Below the pieces are notes generated by a model. It saw only the letters and a list, made by a program, of their open reading frames with translations, made no database searches and was not told the origin of the DNA. Below, piece after piece: positions 33,901 through 47,862 of a stretch of 64,000 bases of DNA. The stretch lies in contig NC_054554.1 in the NCBI RefSeq assembly GCF_017654505.1, forward strand, positions 30,329,254 through 30,393,253, given 5' to 3'. Both the position numbers and the translations under genes were made by a program. The first letter of the stretch is position 1. Each line of letters opens with the position of its first letter. The stretch is from Polyodon spathula (Eukaryota > Chordata > Actinopteri > Acipenseriformes > Polyodontidae).

Positions 33901-36900
33901 CTCCCAGGGGACCGCCCTCCCTGCACATCTCCTGCTGACGTTGATCAGTGTGGAATGTTTAGGCACATTTTATTTTGTCAAGTAAATTATTTAGAGCCCT
34001 GGAGCAGTTCTAGCAGTCCTTGTGAATCGACTGCGCCCTGTGACCCCTCCCCTCTCTTGACACCCCTGAGTTTGGGTCCTGTCCTGCTCCTCGCTGTAAT
34101 ACAATACGAGGAAGTTGACTTGTTCATAGAAACGATTTGGGGATCACAACAAGATTGAAGGATCAGCTGGACTAAATCCCATCCCTGCAGTTTAATTTAG
34201 AAATTCTGGTTGATATTGTCTCCTGAGTTGCACTTTCTGTACCTTGTTCTGTACTGATCTCCCCTCCCCTCTTTACACAAACGCGTCGAATAGAGCATGG
34301 GAAACAGAGTGGTCTAGTGGTTAGAGCTGAAGGACTGGGAGCTAGTGTGGTCTAGTGGTTGAAGCTGTTTTAATTTTTTTTAAAACTGGTTAGAAAGGCA
34401 CTGAATCGCAAAAGGACACTCAGTACTGTATACCTCCAGCCAAGCCCCACCCCTTGCTCGCTGTGTTTTTCACATACCTCTTTATAGACGTGATAAATCC
34501 TCTCCTGATCACTCGTTTTATCACCAAACTCCTCAATAATGCAATCCAAGTCATTATTTTATTACTATAGCATCTCAAAAAGCTGTGCAAATGTCTGTGA
34601 TATTCTTTGAGCGCTCAATGCAGAAGCAGCTATCTCCTTTGTTTATTGTTTGTTTCTCCTTGTTATCTCTATGGTGCATGGGGCTATCAGATACGCCCTT
34701 TTTTAAAAAAATTGGCTTCATTCGGCTCCTGTCAGTCTCACTCAGCCATTGGAAGGTTTTCTCAGCTTTTTCCAGAGAAAAAACGACTAGAGACCTTTTT
34801 GATGATGTCGGATAGGGTCCAACAACGGACTGGAAAGGGAAAATTGTAATGTCAGACCTGGTCCGACATAGGACCGCAAAGGGTTAAGGATTGGGTGGCA
34901 ATATACCTTAGTGGTTTGAGATTATGACAAGGAGGCAGTCGACGCTCAGCTAAAAAAAAAAACCTGGCGGGTTTGAGAGGGAGAGAGGGAGGGAGGCGGA
35001 AAGAGCATGTTTACAGAGTCCACCGGAGCAGAAAATGACAGCTGACGGAGCACAGTGTTGAAGGGATTTCCTCAACCTGATTCCTGAGAGCTGCGAGTGA
35101 AGCAGGAGAAAGAAAGCGTGGGAGGATTGCGAATAAGAGGCTTCTGCTGCTGCTGCAGCATTTTAAAAGTAACTCTGAAAACCTGATTAGAAATCTCCAC
35201 TCTAATGGAATGCAGGTGTCCCTACGTGGCTAGGGCTGAGTGCATGTGAGAGGGGAGGAGAGCGGAGGGAAGGGTGATTCAGTTGGTTTTCATTGTTATA
35301 TAATAACCCGTCCCCTGATCTCGATTGCCACTGAGGGACTCTGGTGAAATCCTGGTAAAGATTGAACAAACCCTGATTAGCCCCTGATGTAACGCAGTCC
35401 AAGAACAGTGCTAATCTGGGCCTGTGAAAGCAGCCACTAGCGGACTTGCTCACATGGTTCATGAAGCAGGCAGGATATTCTATACAATATTATATAATGA
35501 ATACTCAAGGTAAACTGGTTTAGTCCTGACGTGATCAATTATATTCATCCTTAATTTGCTTTAAACTAAGGCAGCAGTCGGCAGCCTTTTGCACTCCCAT
35601 CCTGGGCTCTTGCACTGCTTTGGGGTGAGCAGTGAGTCTGTAGCTCAGAGTATAAGGGTATTGATAACAGGCTTGAGTAAATGATAGCTAATAAAGACCT
35701 TGCATGCCTAAAGATGAGTCTCCCGAGCACTATACCTGGAGGTATAGAGGGAGGGCTGCTGCTACTCATATTTAACTGTGTTATGAATGCAGAGGCTCCC
35801 CCGGGAGGGGCACAGCGAACTTCCTGCACTCCTTCTCTGCGAGGATTTAGTTTTTTTTTTTAGCTGGTGCAATCTTTTTTCCAATCTGTGTTCGTTCGAT
35901 TATTCAAAGAAGGAAAGAGCAAACCCCTCCAGGTCGTGTGCGCCCTGTGTCTCCCTGACTCAAGATCAGACGCTGCGTTTCCCTGTCCTGACCAGAGATC
36001 AGATGCTGCGTTTCCCTGTGTCTCTCCCTGACTCGAGATCAGACGCTGCATTTCCCTGTGTCTGTCCCTGACTCAAGATCAGATGCTCCGTTTCCCCATG
36101 TCTGTCCCTGACTCGAGATCAGACTCTGCGTTTCCCTGTGTCACTCCCTGACCCGAGATCAGACGCTGCGTTTCCCTGTGTCAGTCCCTGACTCGAGGTC
36201 GGACGCTGCGTTTCCCTGTGTCTCTCCCTGACCCGAGACAAGACGGTGCGTTTCCCTGTGTCTCTCCCTGACCCGAGATCAGATGCTGCGTTTCCCTGTG
36301 TCTGTCCCTGACTCGAGATCAGATGCTGCGTTTCACTGTGTCTGTCCCTGACTCGAGATCAGACGCTGCGTTTCCCTGTGTCTCTCCCTGACCCGAGATC
36401 AGATGCTGCGTTTCCCTGTGTCTGTCCGTGACTCAAGATCAGATGCTCCGTTTCACTGTGTCTGTCCCTGACTCGAGATCAGACGCTGTGTTTCCCTGTG
36501 TCTCTCCCTGACCCGAGATCAGACGCTGTGTTTTCCTGTGTCTCTCCCTGACCCGAGATCAGACGCTGCGTTTCCGTGTCTCTCCCTGACCCGAGATCGG
36601 ATGCTGTGTTTCCGTGTCTCTCCCTGACTCGAGATCAGACGTGCGTTTTTGTTTTTTTTTCTGCAATCAGTATGCAAAAGCCGGTGTGCGAGTGCCCATG
36701 CTCTCCTGTTCACGTTATCTAAGGAGCAGATAAACAGGCTCTGCTGAGGATTGCCGCGCTTGTCTCTCCCGCTTATCGTTCAGCCCAGCTGCAGATTAGA
36801 AGGGCTGTTGTTGCAATGGAATTCATTTGCATCAGAGGCGTGGGGACTTCCCAGTTAATTCTTTGTAACAGAGCCTCCTGAATCCTAATAAATACCAGCT

Positions 36901-39900
36901 TTGATTCCCGAGGTGCTGGGTTATAGGAATCGCAAAGCCACAGCACTAGCACACGTGCAGGACCAGGCCATGCTGCATGATGATAAAGTCTATTCTCAGT
37001 GCATGGTCTGTCCTGTTTTTTTCTCTCAACGCCCCTCTGGTGACGAGTTGCCCAGCTGATACATTTATCATGTAACACGTTACCTGTCCTACGCAAGAGA
37101 GAGCAGAGTTTCCTTATCAGTCAATACCATGATCAACCCTGAGGGTAGCTATTCAATTAATCTTAATATCGACACTAGCTCAGATCCTGAAATGTGCAAG
37201 ACTCTGTGATGTGTGGCCAAGCCCAGCAAAGTGTTCAGTGTCCAAGAATCAGCTGTTGTCTAGTTGCTAGTTTTCAGAGTGCTGTTGGTTACATTAAAGA
37301 ATCATAAGAACATAATAACATAAGAAAGTTTACAAACGAGAGGAGGCCATTCAGCCCATCTTGCTCGTTTGGCTGTTAGTATCTTATAGAATCTCAGCAA
37401 GCAGCTTCTTGAAGGATCCCAGGGTGTCAGCTTCAACAACATCATCTTGCAGTTATTTAAAGCAGAAGCCTGTGCATATGCAGATCAAAAAGAAACTCCT
37501 TTGTATACCTCGGAGCTCCTATTGCTCTTGATTGCACAGCTAATGAAGTGGAACTGACTATCGTGTGTTGTAGCACAGGGGGTCTCGGTGGGGGGGTGGG
37601 GGGGGAGCTTCATGTGATGCTGCAAAAGGAGTTCTCTGTATTGGAGAAGGCAATCACGGAGCAAGAGGGACTTCTACTCTGCAGCCTGCCGCTCAGCAGC
37701 ATTTGAGATGTGCAAAGATGCATCTTCATTACATATTCCTGTTTGCTGAAGCTCATCAGATCGTTTCTTTCTTTCCCTCATGCCCGCTCGCTCTTTATCT
37801 AGGATTTTTTTCCCGCATGCTTCCCCTTGGAGCAGCATTGCAGTTCCTGTATATTGTTTACAGGGATGAAAATAAGTCCTGTTGCATAGCAGTTTCACCC
37901 ATTCCAGGTTTTACTACAAGCTTAACTTGCCAGTGTGTAGGTAACAAGCTCAGTCTTATTAAACCTATAGCAAACATGCTATGCAGCGGGAGCCTTATTT
38001 CCATCCCTGAGTTAGGTAACAGGATGTACCACATGGGGAGCATTGACAAGTACCCTGACTGTACCAGAGAACCAACCAACAGCAGTGTAAATACTGTACA
38101 GAGAGGCGTGTCCGGAACCCTTTTAAACCAGAGTGCCTAATGCATACCATCACCATGCAGGACAGTACTGCGGCAGAGTGCTGTAGATTCTGGAGGCTGC
38201 TCTGAGGGGAGGCCCCCTCTTCAGTATCCTGCTCTCCACTCCCATTCGCAGCGCTAACACCTGCACGTCAGTGTCCTGGAGGAAGGTACAAATCCCACTG
38301 GGTTATGCATTTTGAAATTAATCCCTATATTGGCAACACAAGGACGAATTCATGAGATGCGTCAGGTTATAGCATTACACTGATTAATCTTTGTTTTCAC
38401 GGCATCGCCTCTGGTTTGCTCCTGTTTAATCGGATAGATTCCCCCTGTCCCACTATTGAGTGCTGGGAGTGGATGTGACCCAGCTCTCCGGCCTGGGGGT
38501 GGGGGGTGGGTGGAGAACAATGAGAGCCTGTTACACATGTTTCTGTTTTTATAAAACCATTGCAGAACAAAGTACTGCTCTGCTCTGCTCAACTGTGCTC
38601 TGCGCTGCGCCTCTGCATTAAAGCAGGGATGGGACAGAGAGGCAGGTCTTCAGAGTAAATGCATGTGCAGGTTAAAGGTCTTCTCTTTGCGGTGCATCTT
38701 GATTAGATGTTGATCAAACTTATTCAGTCTTTTTCACTAATCGTGATGATTCAGCAAGTCAGCTGTGCAAGTTGCATTTAAAAAAAAAGAAACCATCAGC
38801 AGAATTGTCAGTGAATAGTTTACCTCTGCCTTCCTGCAGTCCCATTGAGAAGGAGGGTTCCAGGACAATTCTCTTTAACCCATTAATACCCGGTGTCTCA
38901 GTCACACAAGAGTCGAAGGAGTGCACTGGAAAAGAGGCTCATGTGTCACACACAGGGCTTGTAAAAAAATATATATACAAATCCTGCTGATTGGTGGTGC
39001 TCATCGAAACAGGAAGTGAGTCCACACTCGACAGTTTGTTATCCACCAGAAAAACTCCCACTCCTCATCTGTTTTATTAGTTCTGCTACTAGCTTCTGTT
39101 GTTTCTGTTCTCATATTTGTTTTTTGTTTTACTGTTAAATAAGCAAAGGCAGGCCCATCGAAGATATACAGAATTACAAAGTAAATTAGCAGCATATATT
39201 CAACTAGCTTGATTTCTCTCTTGAAATACATTGTGTTTGCCACCCATAGCCTGTATCTCACAGCCTTCCCCCTCTCCTTCTCTCTCTCTGTTTCTCCAGG
39301 TTCTGTATGCAGAAGAGTGCCAAGCTGGTTCCCGGAGTGACGCTGGATGTAATTGAGAAGTAGGTGCCAGGGTTAGTCACATCCCCATGCTGTCCTGTGG
39401 TGTGGAGTCTAGTTTGCAGGGTGATGTGGAAAGTGGGGCAGGTAGCTCTGCACATGGCAATGAGCTGCTGGTCAGGAGTCTCTCCAGGTCTTGGCGTCGA
39501 GGGCCAGTTGTTAGGAGACAAACCCACTCAAGCTGTACCTAACCAGGCTCCCTGAAAAGCCAGGGAAAGCTGCCTGCAGACTGTTGAGTCCATCTCTCCC
39601 TGTTGTGAAGTGCAATAGAAAGTATTTAAGAGTTAGACTAGGAGTGTTGCGGTATTGAATCTTGATGTCATGGAAGCCGGTGTACTGTGACCTCCCTGCT
39701 GTAAACCTGCTGTTTCCCAATGGGAGTCATACGCCGCCATTCACAGGATGGTCAGGAAGTTCATTTTAACCCTGATCTTGCTCCTCGTGGAGACAGGCTT
39801 TATCAAAGTTTATTCAAACTTTACTTAACAGGGTAGTGCCGTGAGACATAGCTGCTTCCTTCCAAGGAGCTAGTTTACATAAAACAGCTCACATAACAGA

Positions 39901-39972
39901 CACTGGCTTAATAACCAAGATACTGAAATGCTAATTATCTAAGAGGAATGCATGAAAACATAAAGCATCAAA

Positions 39973-40008
<36 letters not shown>

Positions 40009-43000
40009 GCGCTGTTGAGAGGTACAGTACTAGCATTGCAGGAAGAGAAAAAAACACCTATTGATTTATCTTTAAAAAAAAAATGAAAGGTTGCTTTTCA
40101 TTACTGGTTCTTTTGAACAGATAATTGAGTAAGTTCACACAGCAGCAGTGTGTGTGGATGCCTGGTTCTTCTCCCGTAATACTCAATTAATATTAATGAA
40201 GCACTGTAAGAAAGATCACAGGGAAGGGTTTTTCTGTTTAATTGCTCATGCTGCTGCATTCCAGTTACTGTGCTATATGGAGGCTGCAGGGAGCAGAGCC
40301 AGACCCCCTCCTGGGGAGCCAGCCCCTCTCCAGCCCAGGGAGCAGGGTCACCCCATGGTGTCCTGCAGTGGGGATGGAGATGGCCAGGGAGCAGAGTCAC
40401 ACCAATATGTCCTGCAGTGGGGCTGGAGATGGCCAGGGAGCAGGGTCACCCCATGGTGTCCTGCAGTGGGGCTGGAGATGGTCAGGGAGCAGGGTCACTC
40501 CATGGTGTCCTGCAGTGGGGCTGGAGATGGCCAGGGAGCAGGGTCACCCCATGGTGTTCTGCAGTGGGGCTGGAGATGGTCAGGGAGCAGTGTCGCCCCT
40601 TGGTGTCCTGCAGTGGGGCTGGAGATGGTCAGGAAGTAGGGTCGCCCTAAGCTGTCCTGCAGTGGGGCTGGAGATTGTCAGGGAGCAGGGTCACCCCATG
40701 GTGTCCTGCAGTGGGGCTGGAGATGGCCAGGGAGCGGGGTCACCCCATGGTGTCCTGCAGTGGGGCTGGAGATGGTCAGGGAGCAGTGTCGCCCCTTGGT
40801 GTCCTGCAGTGGGGCTGGAGATGGTTAGGGAGCAGGGTCGCCCCAAGGTGTCCTGCAGTGGGAGCCTGGTTCCAGGCTGTGTCCTGCTGTGTCCTGCTGC
40901 AGTCTGCGTTGTGTGAAAGGAAGGATTAGAGGCTGAGTCGGAGAGTCTTTGGTGCTCAGTACAATTTGAGATCCTCATTAAAACAGCATTGTTCTTGTTA
41001 GCGAGTCACAGCAGGGAGCAGCTGTGGAAATCTCAGGATGGGCCAACAGGGTTCCTGGACGTATTCGGCAAGCAGCCTCGTGTAAACTGAGCCTCCCGTC
41101 CATGGTTAGCTCTGCAGCCAGGCATGGAGTCACTCTTTTTAATGGGGTTCATTTTTTCTATTTGAAGGACACCTTTCCTAGATCTTCTTTTTATCTTCCC
41201 CTTTCAATCATTTTTGACTTTTGTGATTTGGTTTCGGTTTTGATGTTGTGATCAGTTTGAAGCATTGCAGAATTGCAGTCAGAAGCATGTTTACTGCACC
41301 CGCGAGCAAAGCCCTCCACAGTCAAGTCCAAACACAGGTTTAGCTTTGCAAAATAATTGGCAATGAAAAAGGGCAGATTTTTCCTTATGCTTGCGTTGTC
41401 TTTATAAGCAGCTGAGGATATTCTGTCTGTGTCATTTTACAAACTGTGCACTGGTTTGGTTTGTGGGACTGGCCTGTGCTTCAGCGCTTTGATCCGCATG
41501 CACTGGCTGGAAAGCATGTAGAAGCTGGGTGTTTATTCCCTGTCTGGTCTGTCTGTCCTGTTAGGATCCCTGGCCGGCTCAATGACCGTCGCACTCCGCT
41601 AGGGGAGCTGAACTGGATCTTCACGGCCATCACCGACACCATCGCCTGGAACGTGCTGCCCAGAGGTGAGGCGGCACTCCTTTCAGCATGCTCAGAGCTT
41701 TAACGCTGTGCTTAATGACCCTGACCCGGTCCCATCTGTTTGAACACACCTTTTAATGATCATAGAAACAGCCGCGTGTCTTAGCTTGCGCTTCCTTTTC
41801 TCAGCAAAACCATTTTTATGTACGCTTCCAACTTCATTACAACACACACATTTTTAAGCTCAGTCTTATCCAAGTCAAATTTTTTCTTAAGCTTCTTTCC
41901 TGTACTTCTTTGGAGCAGTGTTTCTTGCCTATACACATAGACTTGTATACATACAACACACGCACACACACACAGTCCTTCTCTGCCCTCTTTCTGTCAG
42001 AGCCATCACGTCCTTCCTCTGCCCACAGACCTGTTCCAGAAGCTGTTCCGCCAGGACCTGCTGGTTGCCAGTTTATTCCGCAACTTCCTATTGGCAGAGA
42101 GGATAATGAGGTCATACAACTGCACGCCTGTGAGCAGCCCCCGCCTGCCCCCCACGTACATGCACGCCATGTGGTGAGTGATCCTCGCGGGTTACAGCGC
42201 ACTGCCCTGCCAGCACCAGCACAGAATAGCGATACAGTATAGAGTTAGACAGTAATATAATCATGCAGTGATAGAGGATTTAGTAGCAATATAGCAGCAA
42301 TAAAGATGAAGCCTGATGAAGCCATTAGCATCTACTCAACAGCTCTACTAATCTATTGCAGGTGATTTACATGTAGTACTGCATGTAGATGAACTTCTGA
42401 ATTGATTCTCATTCTGTCTTGATTCTCGTTCTCTCTTGATTCTCGTTCTGTCTCCGCTCTCTCTTGATTCTCGTTCTGTCTCCGCTCTCTCTTGATTCTC
42501 GTTCTGTCTCCGCTCTGTCTTGATTCTCGTTCTGTCTCCGCTCTCTCTTGATTCTCGAACCGAAACGCTGGATTGAATTCGGTGAATCTGTGCTCACTGC
42601 TCCATCAGCAACGTTCTGTCTCTTAAAAATCACTTGATTAAGAAAATGTACGAACACAAGGAGGCCGTTCAGCCCATCAGTGCTCGTCCGGTTCAGAGTA
42701 GTTGTTTGATCTCAGAACTTTATCATGTTGGATCTTAAAGGATCTAAAAGATTCTGCCTCAGCAACGTGACTAGGTAACCCACTCCACTCCCTCACCACT
42801 CTGAGTGAAGAAGCTTCTCGTTGTAAAAGCTGCATCCTTTTGTTGTGTTTTAGTTTCGGTACTCAAGGGGGAAGCCAGCGAGTGTGACAGCAGATTAATG
42901 GACTCTGGTACCTGTGGGGAGGCAGAGTATTTTAATGACTTTCTGACTGTGATCTTGTGAATTCAATTTTGGATTCAAATGAAGTGCCTCAGATGTCAAC

Positions 43001-43142
43001 TGATGCGTGTTGTGTGAATTAGAAATGCTACTTGTATTTACATACAGCCTGGTATCATGATATACACTGCTCCAAATGTTGCATTGCACTTCTCAGAGTA
43101 TCTGTTCTCATTCCTGCTGTCATTTAAATAAAAAATATCTAT

Positions 43143-43211
<69 letters not shown>

Positions 43212-44255
43212 AAGCATGCGGACCCCTTCCTATAATGCAAGCATGCGGACCCCTGAATATGTAGACTCCCCTGTTGTCGGGCTAAGAGGAAGAAGGACTG
43301 GACTCCAGGTGTGCTGTGAGGCGCTCTCTCCACTCTCTCCAGTCTCTCTGTGTACTGTCTGCGTCTACTAACTCACCCGTGTATCCTTTTACAGGCAGGC
43401 CTGGGATCTGGCGGTGGACATCTGCTTATCTCAGCTTCCCACGATAATCGAGGAGGGAACGGCATTCAGGGTAAGTGCAGTAAGAACCACAGAGACAGAG
43501 ACACACATGAACGCCTACACTGAGGATGACAATACTGTAGATCCTTGCTGGCACTGAAAAGGCAAGTAACCCGGATGCCCACCTCCAAGCTTGGCAAAGT
43601 TAAAACAAAGAACATTTAGAATGTCATTTGCAAGTCAGGGGAAACTGTGTCATCCATAACTTCAATCCGAATTGAATATAAAACTATAGAAGTTGTGCAT
43701 CATCAACAATACACAATACAGATTGTTATGTGTCATAAAATACCACATTATTCTATTTGCAACTATTGAATGATTAAAGACTGTATTGTAAGAGTGAGTC
43801 CACATTCATCCGTAACTCATTCAGGTTGTATCTAAAGCACAGCGCTTTGTCATCTAGTGATTTTGTTAACCCTTTGTTAAATCACACTGAACAGAAATCC
43901 AGGCTTCATGCATCAGCGCAGGTTGCAGGTCCTTGCCATGCTAATCAGCGTTTCTTTGTTATAACCTGTTCAGCATGCAGAGGGGGATGCTGTACAATGC
44001 GGCGTAGTTCACTGTAAAAGGAATGAGTTTTATTTGATAATATTTGACACCGATAACTTGAACATGGTCCAGCAGGCAGGAAACCAGCCCCCCTCCACGA
44101 CAGGAGCTAGCAGGGAGGCAGCTGTTTTAAATGTGAACTCTGTCTGGAAAGAGATTCACGGGCTTCTAGCACAGAGCAAATGCTGAAATAGACACACGCA
44201 CACACTGACACCCATGCACCCACTGACACCCACACGCAAACACACATGCACGCAC

Positions 44256-44310
<55 letters not shown>

Positions 44311-47300
44311 CACATATATTCCAAAGAATTACAGGAGACAGAATTACTTTTACTTTTTGCATAACCAGTGTGCTGCTTGAGCCCCGTGAGGTAATGAGGT
44401 TCTGCCATTTCCTGCTGTGGTGTGATCAGTAAGCTCTGCTGTAACACTGGACACTTGTAATCCTTTAAGAAAGAAAAAAAGACAGTTTAGCTTTTGAGTA
44501 CTTGTCTCATCAAAGATTCTGAGCGGTTGTGTAACTGGCCGTGTGCAGCTGCTTCTTATCTCTGTGGAGCTGCTACTGCACACCTTGTATCAGCCTGCAC
44601 TGTCCCTGGGGTGCTGCTCTGCACACCCTGTATCAGCCTGCACTGTCCCTGGGGTGCTGCTCTGCACACCCTGTATCAGCCTGCACTGTCCCGGGGGTGC
44701 TGCTCTGCACACCCTGTATCAGCCTGCACTGTCCCTGGGGTGCTGCTCTGCACACCCTGTATCAGCCTGCACTGTCCCTGGGGTGCTGCTCTGCACACCC
44801 TGTATCAGCCTGCACTGTCCCTGGGGTGCTGCTCTGCACACCCTGTATCAGCCTGCACTGTCCCTGGGGTGCTGCTCTGCACACCCTGTATCAGCCTGCA
44901 CTGTCCCTGGGGTGCTGCTCTGCACACCCTGTATCAGCCTGCACAGTCCCTGGGGTGCTGCTCTGCACACCCTGTATCAGCCTGCACTGTCCCTGGGGTG
45001 CTGCTCTGCACACCCTGTATCAGCCTGCACTGTCCCTGGGGTGCTGCTCTGCACACCCTGTATCAGCCTGCACTGTCCCTGGGGTGCTGCTCTGCACACC
45101 CTGTATCAGCCTGCACTGTCCCTGGGGTGCTGCTCTGCACACCCTGTATCAGCCTGCACTGTCCCTGGGGTGCTGCTCTGCACACCCTGTATCAGCCTGC
45201 ACAGTCCCTGGGTGCTGCTCTGCACACCCTGTATCAGCCTGCACTGTCCCTGGGGTGCTGCTCTGCACACCCTGTATCAGCCTGCACTGTCCCTGGGGTG
45301 CTGCTCTGCACACCCTGTATCAGCCTGCACAGTCCCTGGGTGCTGCTCTGCACACCCTGTATCAGCCTGCACTGTCCCTGGGGTGCTGCTCTGCACACCC
45401 TGTATCAGCCTGCACTGTCCCTGGGGTGCTGCTCTGCACACCCTGTATCAGCCTGCACTGTCCCTGGGGTGCTGCTCTGCACACCCTGTATCAGCCTGCA
45501 CTGTCCCTGGGGTGCTGCTCTGCACACCCTGTATCAGCCTGCACTGTCCCTGGGGTGCTGCTCTGCACACCCTGTATCAGCCTGCACTGTCCCTGGGGTG
45601 CTGCTCTGCACACCCTGTATCAGCCTGCACTGTCCCTGGGGTGCTGCTCTGCACACCCTGTATCAGCCTGCACTGCACTGTCCCTGGGGGTGCTGCTCTG
45701 CACACCCTGTATCAGCCTGCACTGTCCCTGGGGTGCTGCTCTGCACACCCTGTATCAGCCTGCACTGTCCCTGGGGTGCTGCTCTGCACACCCTGTATCA
45801 GCCTGCACTGTCCCTGGGGTGCTGCTACTGCACACCCTGTATCAGCCTGCACTGTCCCTGGGGTGCTGCTCTGCACACCCTGTATCAGCCTGCACTGTCC
45901 CTGGGGCTGCTCTGCTGCTCTGCACACCCTGTATCAGCCTGCACAGTCCCTGGGCCTGCACAGTCCCTGGGTGCTGCTCTGCACACCCTGTATCAGCCTG
46001 CACAGTCCCTGGGTGCTGCTCTGCACACCCTGTATCAGCCTGCACAGTCCCTGGGTGCTGCTCTGCACACCCTGTATCAGCCTGCACTGTCCCTGGGGTG
46101 CTGCTCTGCACACCCTGTATCAGCCTGCACTGTCCCTGGGGTGCTGCTACTGCACACCCTGTATCAGCCTGCACTGTCCCTGGGGTGCTGCTCTGCACAC
46201 CCTGTATCAGTCTGCACTGTCCCTGGGGTGCTGCTCTGCACACCCTGTATCAGCCTGCACTTTCCCTTAAGATGGTTGTGGATCATGCAATTTAAAGTGG
46301 AAACTCCACTTTACTCCATTCCACTGTAGATTTGCACCATTCTGTGGTTTACCTACCAATACGTGTTTAATCAGACACACTGTACAGTACTGCAGCACGT
46401 ATTAGAAACACCGTGCTTCTGGTCCAGGCACTCCTGCAGCAGCTATGTGTTTAACTGCAGCACAGAGAGATGCTGGACAGCTTGTCAGAGCATTTACTGC
46501 AGTGTAGGCTTGCTATCCTTGGAAGTGACATTCAGACTCTGGTTTTGTTAAAGGTGCTTTTGTTTCAGTTTCAATACATCTCGCTTCATGCTTTCGCAGC
46601 CCTGTGCCACAATGAATCTGTTCAGTGGATTTGAATAATTTAATTCAGTGCATAACCAATCAATTCCTGTCCCTATCCAACAGGAGGAATAAAAATGGTT
46701 CCCAGGTACTGTACCATTCATTTGCAAACTACACATATGAGAAGACCCCGTAGACCACTAACTGTACACAATGAAGACCCTGCTGAATCTAGGGGTTCTC
46801 TTCACCTGCCAAACCGTGTGAAGTGTTTTCTTATTTGTGATGTTTATAAAATTGAATGTAAAGCATTGAATGTATTCCTCTTATCCCAGCTCAGAACTGT
46901 GAACAGGTGGTCCTGGTTCAGAGGCTTAGAGGGCTGGAAGTTTGTCACCCTGCTGTCTGCTCTTCTGACTCTTCTCTCAGTCTCTGATCTGATCTGCTGT
47001 TCCCTGTGTTCTCTCCATAGCACAGCCCCTTCTTCGCGGAGCAGCTGACTGCCTTCCAGGTCTGGCTGACAATGGGAGTGGAGAACCGCAACCCCCCGGA
47101 GCAGCTTCCCATCGTGCTGCAGGTAGGGGCTCCCGGGGGCAGGGGGAGGGGGTCCCGGGGACTGGAAGGGGCAGGGCTGCTGGGAGTGGGAGTGGGATGT
47201 TCAAGCAGTAAATGTACCAGAACGCTTTAACCATCATGCATCCAGCAACTTGCCCTGTACAGCCAAGAGCAGCAAGCACTGTCAAGCTCTGCCACATTGG

Positions 47301-47822
47301 TGTTTTTTTATCTTCCGTATTGCATGCAGTCCTGCCCGTTCACTCTGCAGCTGCCGCCCCCACACCAGCTTCTTCTTTCCTAAGGAGGGAAGCGCCAGTA
47401 CTTAGAGACACAGACTCCAGCCTGCCCGGAGGACGAGAGCTCTGGCAGGCAGCCCTGCTGGCAAAGGGCAGTGGAGGGGGGTGTGAGCCCCAGTATGACA
47501 GACGTTAGGATCCAGATGGTTCTTCTGCCGTCATGCCATTTGTCTTAAAACCAAAGCGTGTGAGGATTAATTAGGACTGATTGCTTGTTTATACAAACCA
47601 CTTTCTCCAGCTATAGAAGCAGCTGTCAGATTGTCGTCTTCTTTCTGTTGAGGGAAGACGGGACGGGCTATGATACTGTGGGGTTCCCCCTCGGCATGTA
47701 AAAACTGCACCCCTGGGGTACCTTTACAAGACCTGGAGACTGGGGTGCTTCCCTGAAAGGGGTCTAGTACCCCACAACGTGATTCATTGTGTCTTGCGCT
47801 TTCTCTCTTCAGTTAAACAATA

Positions 47823-47862
<40 letters not shown>

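Larger units (their letters stand above)
42174..43394 (+). other. RPTOR: RPTOR intron with short repeats
   Basis: It holds a roughly 28-bp array (about 42400-42556), a degenerate LINE 3' end (about 42641-42855) and an (AT)n run (43148-43209). Confidence 0.6.

Noticed and set aside
35960..36645. CRISPR-like regular repeats (also the other arrays)
   Set aside because: Units are directly adjacent with no unique spacers, and the context is a vertebrate intron; these are minisatellites.
40148..40929. Repetitive open frames of up to 224 codons
   Set aside because: They come from the 49-bp intronic minisatellite.
44494..46329. Three overlapping frames of about 580-610 codons
   Set aside because: They come from the stop-free 43-bp intronic array inside RPTOR.
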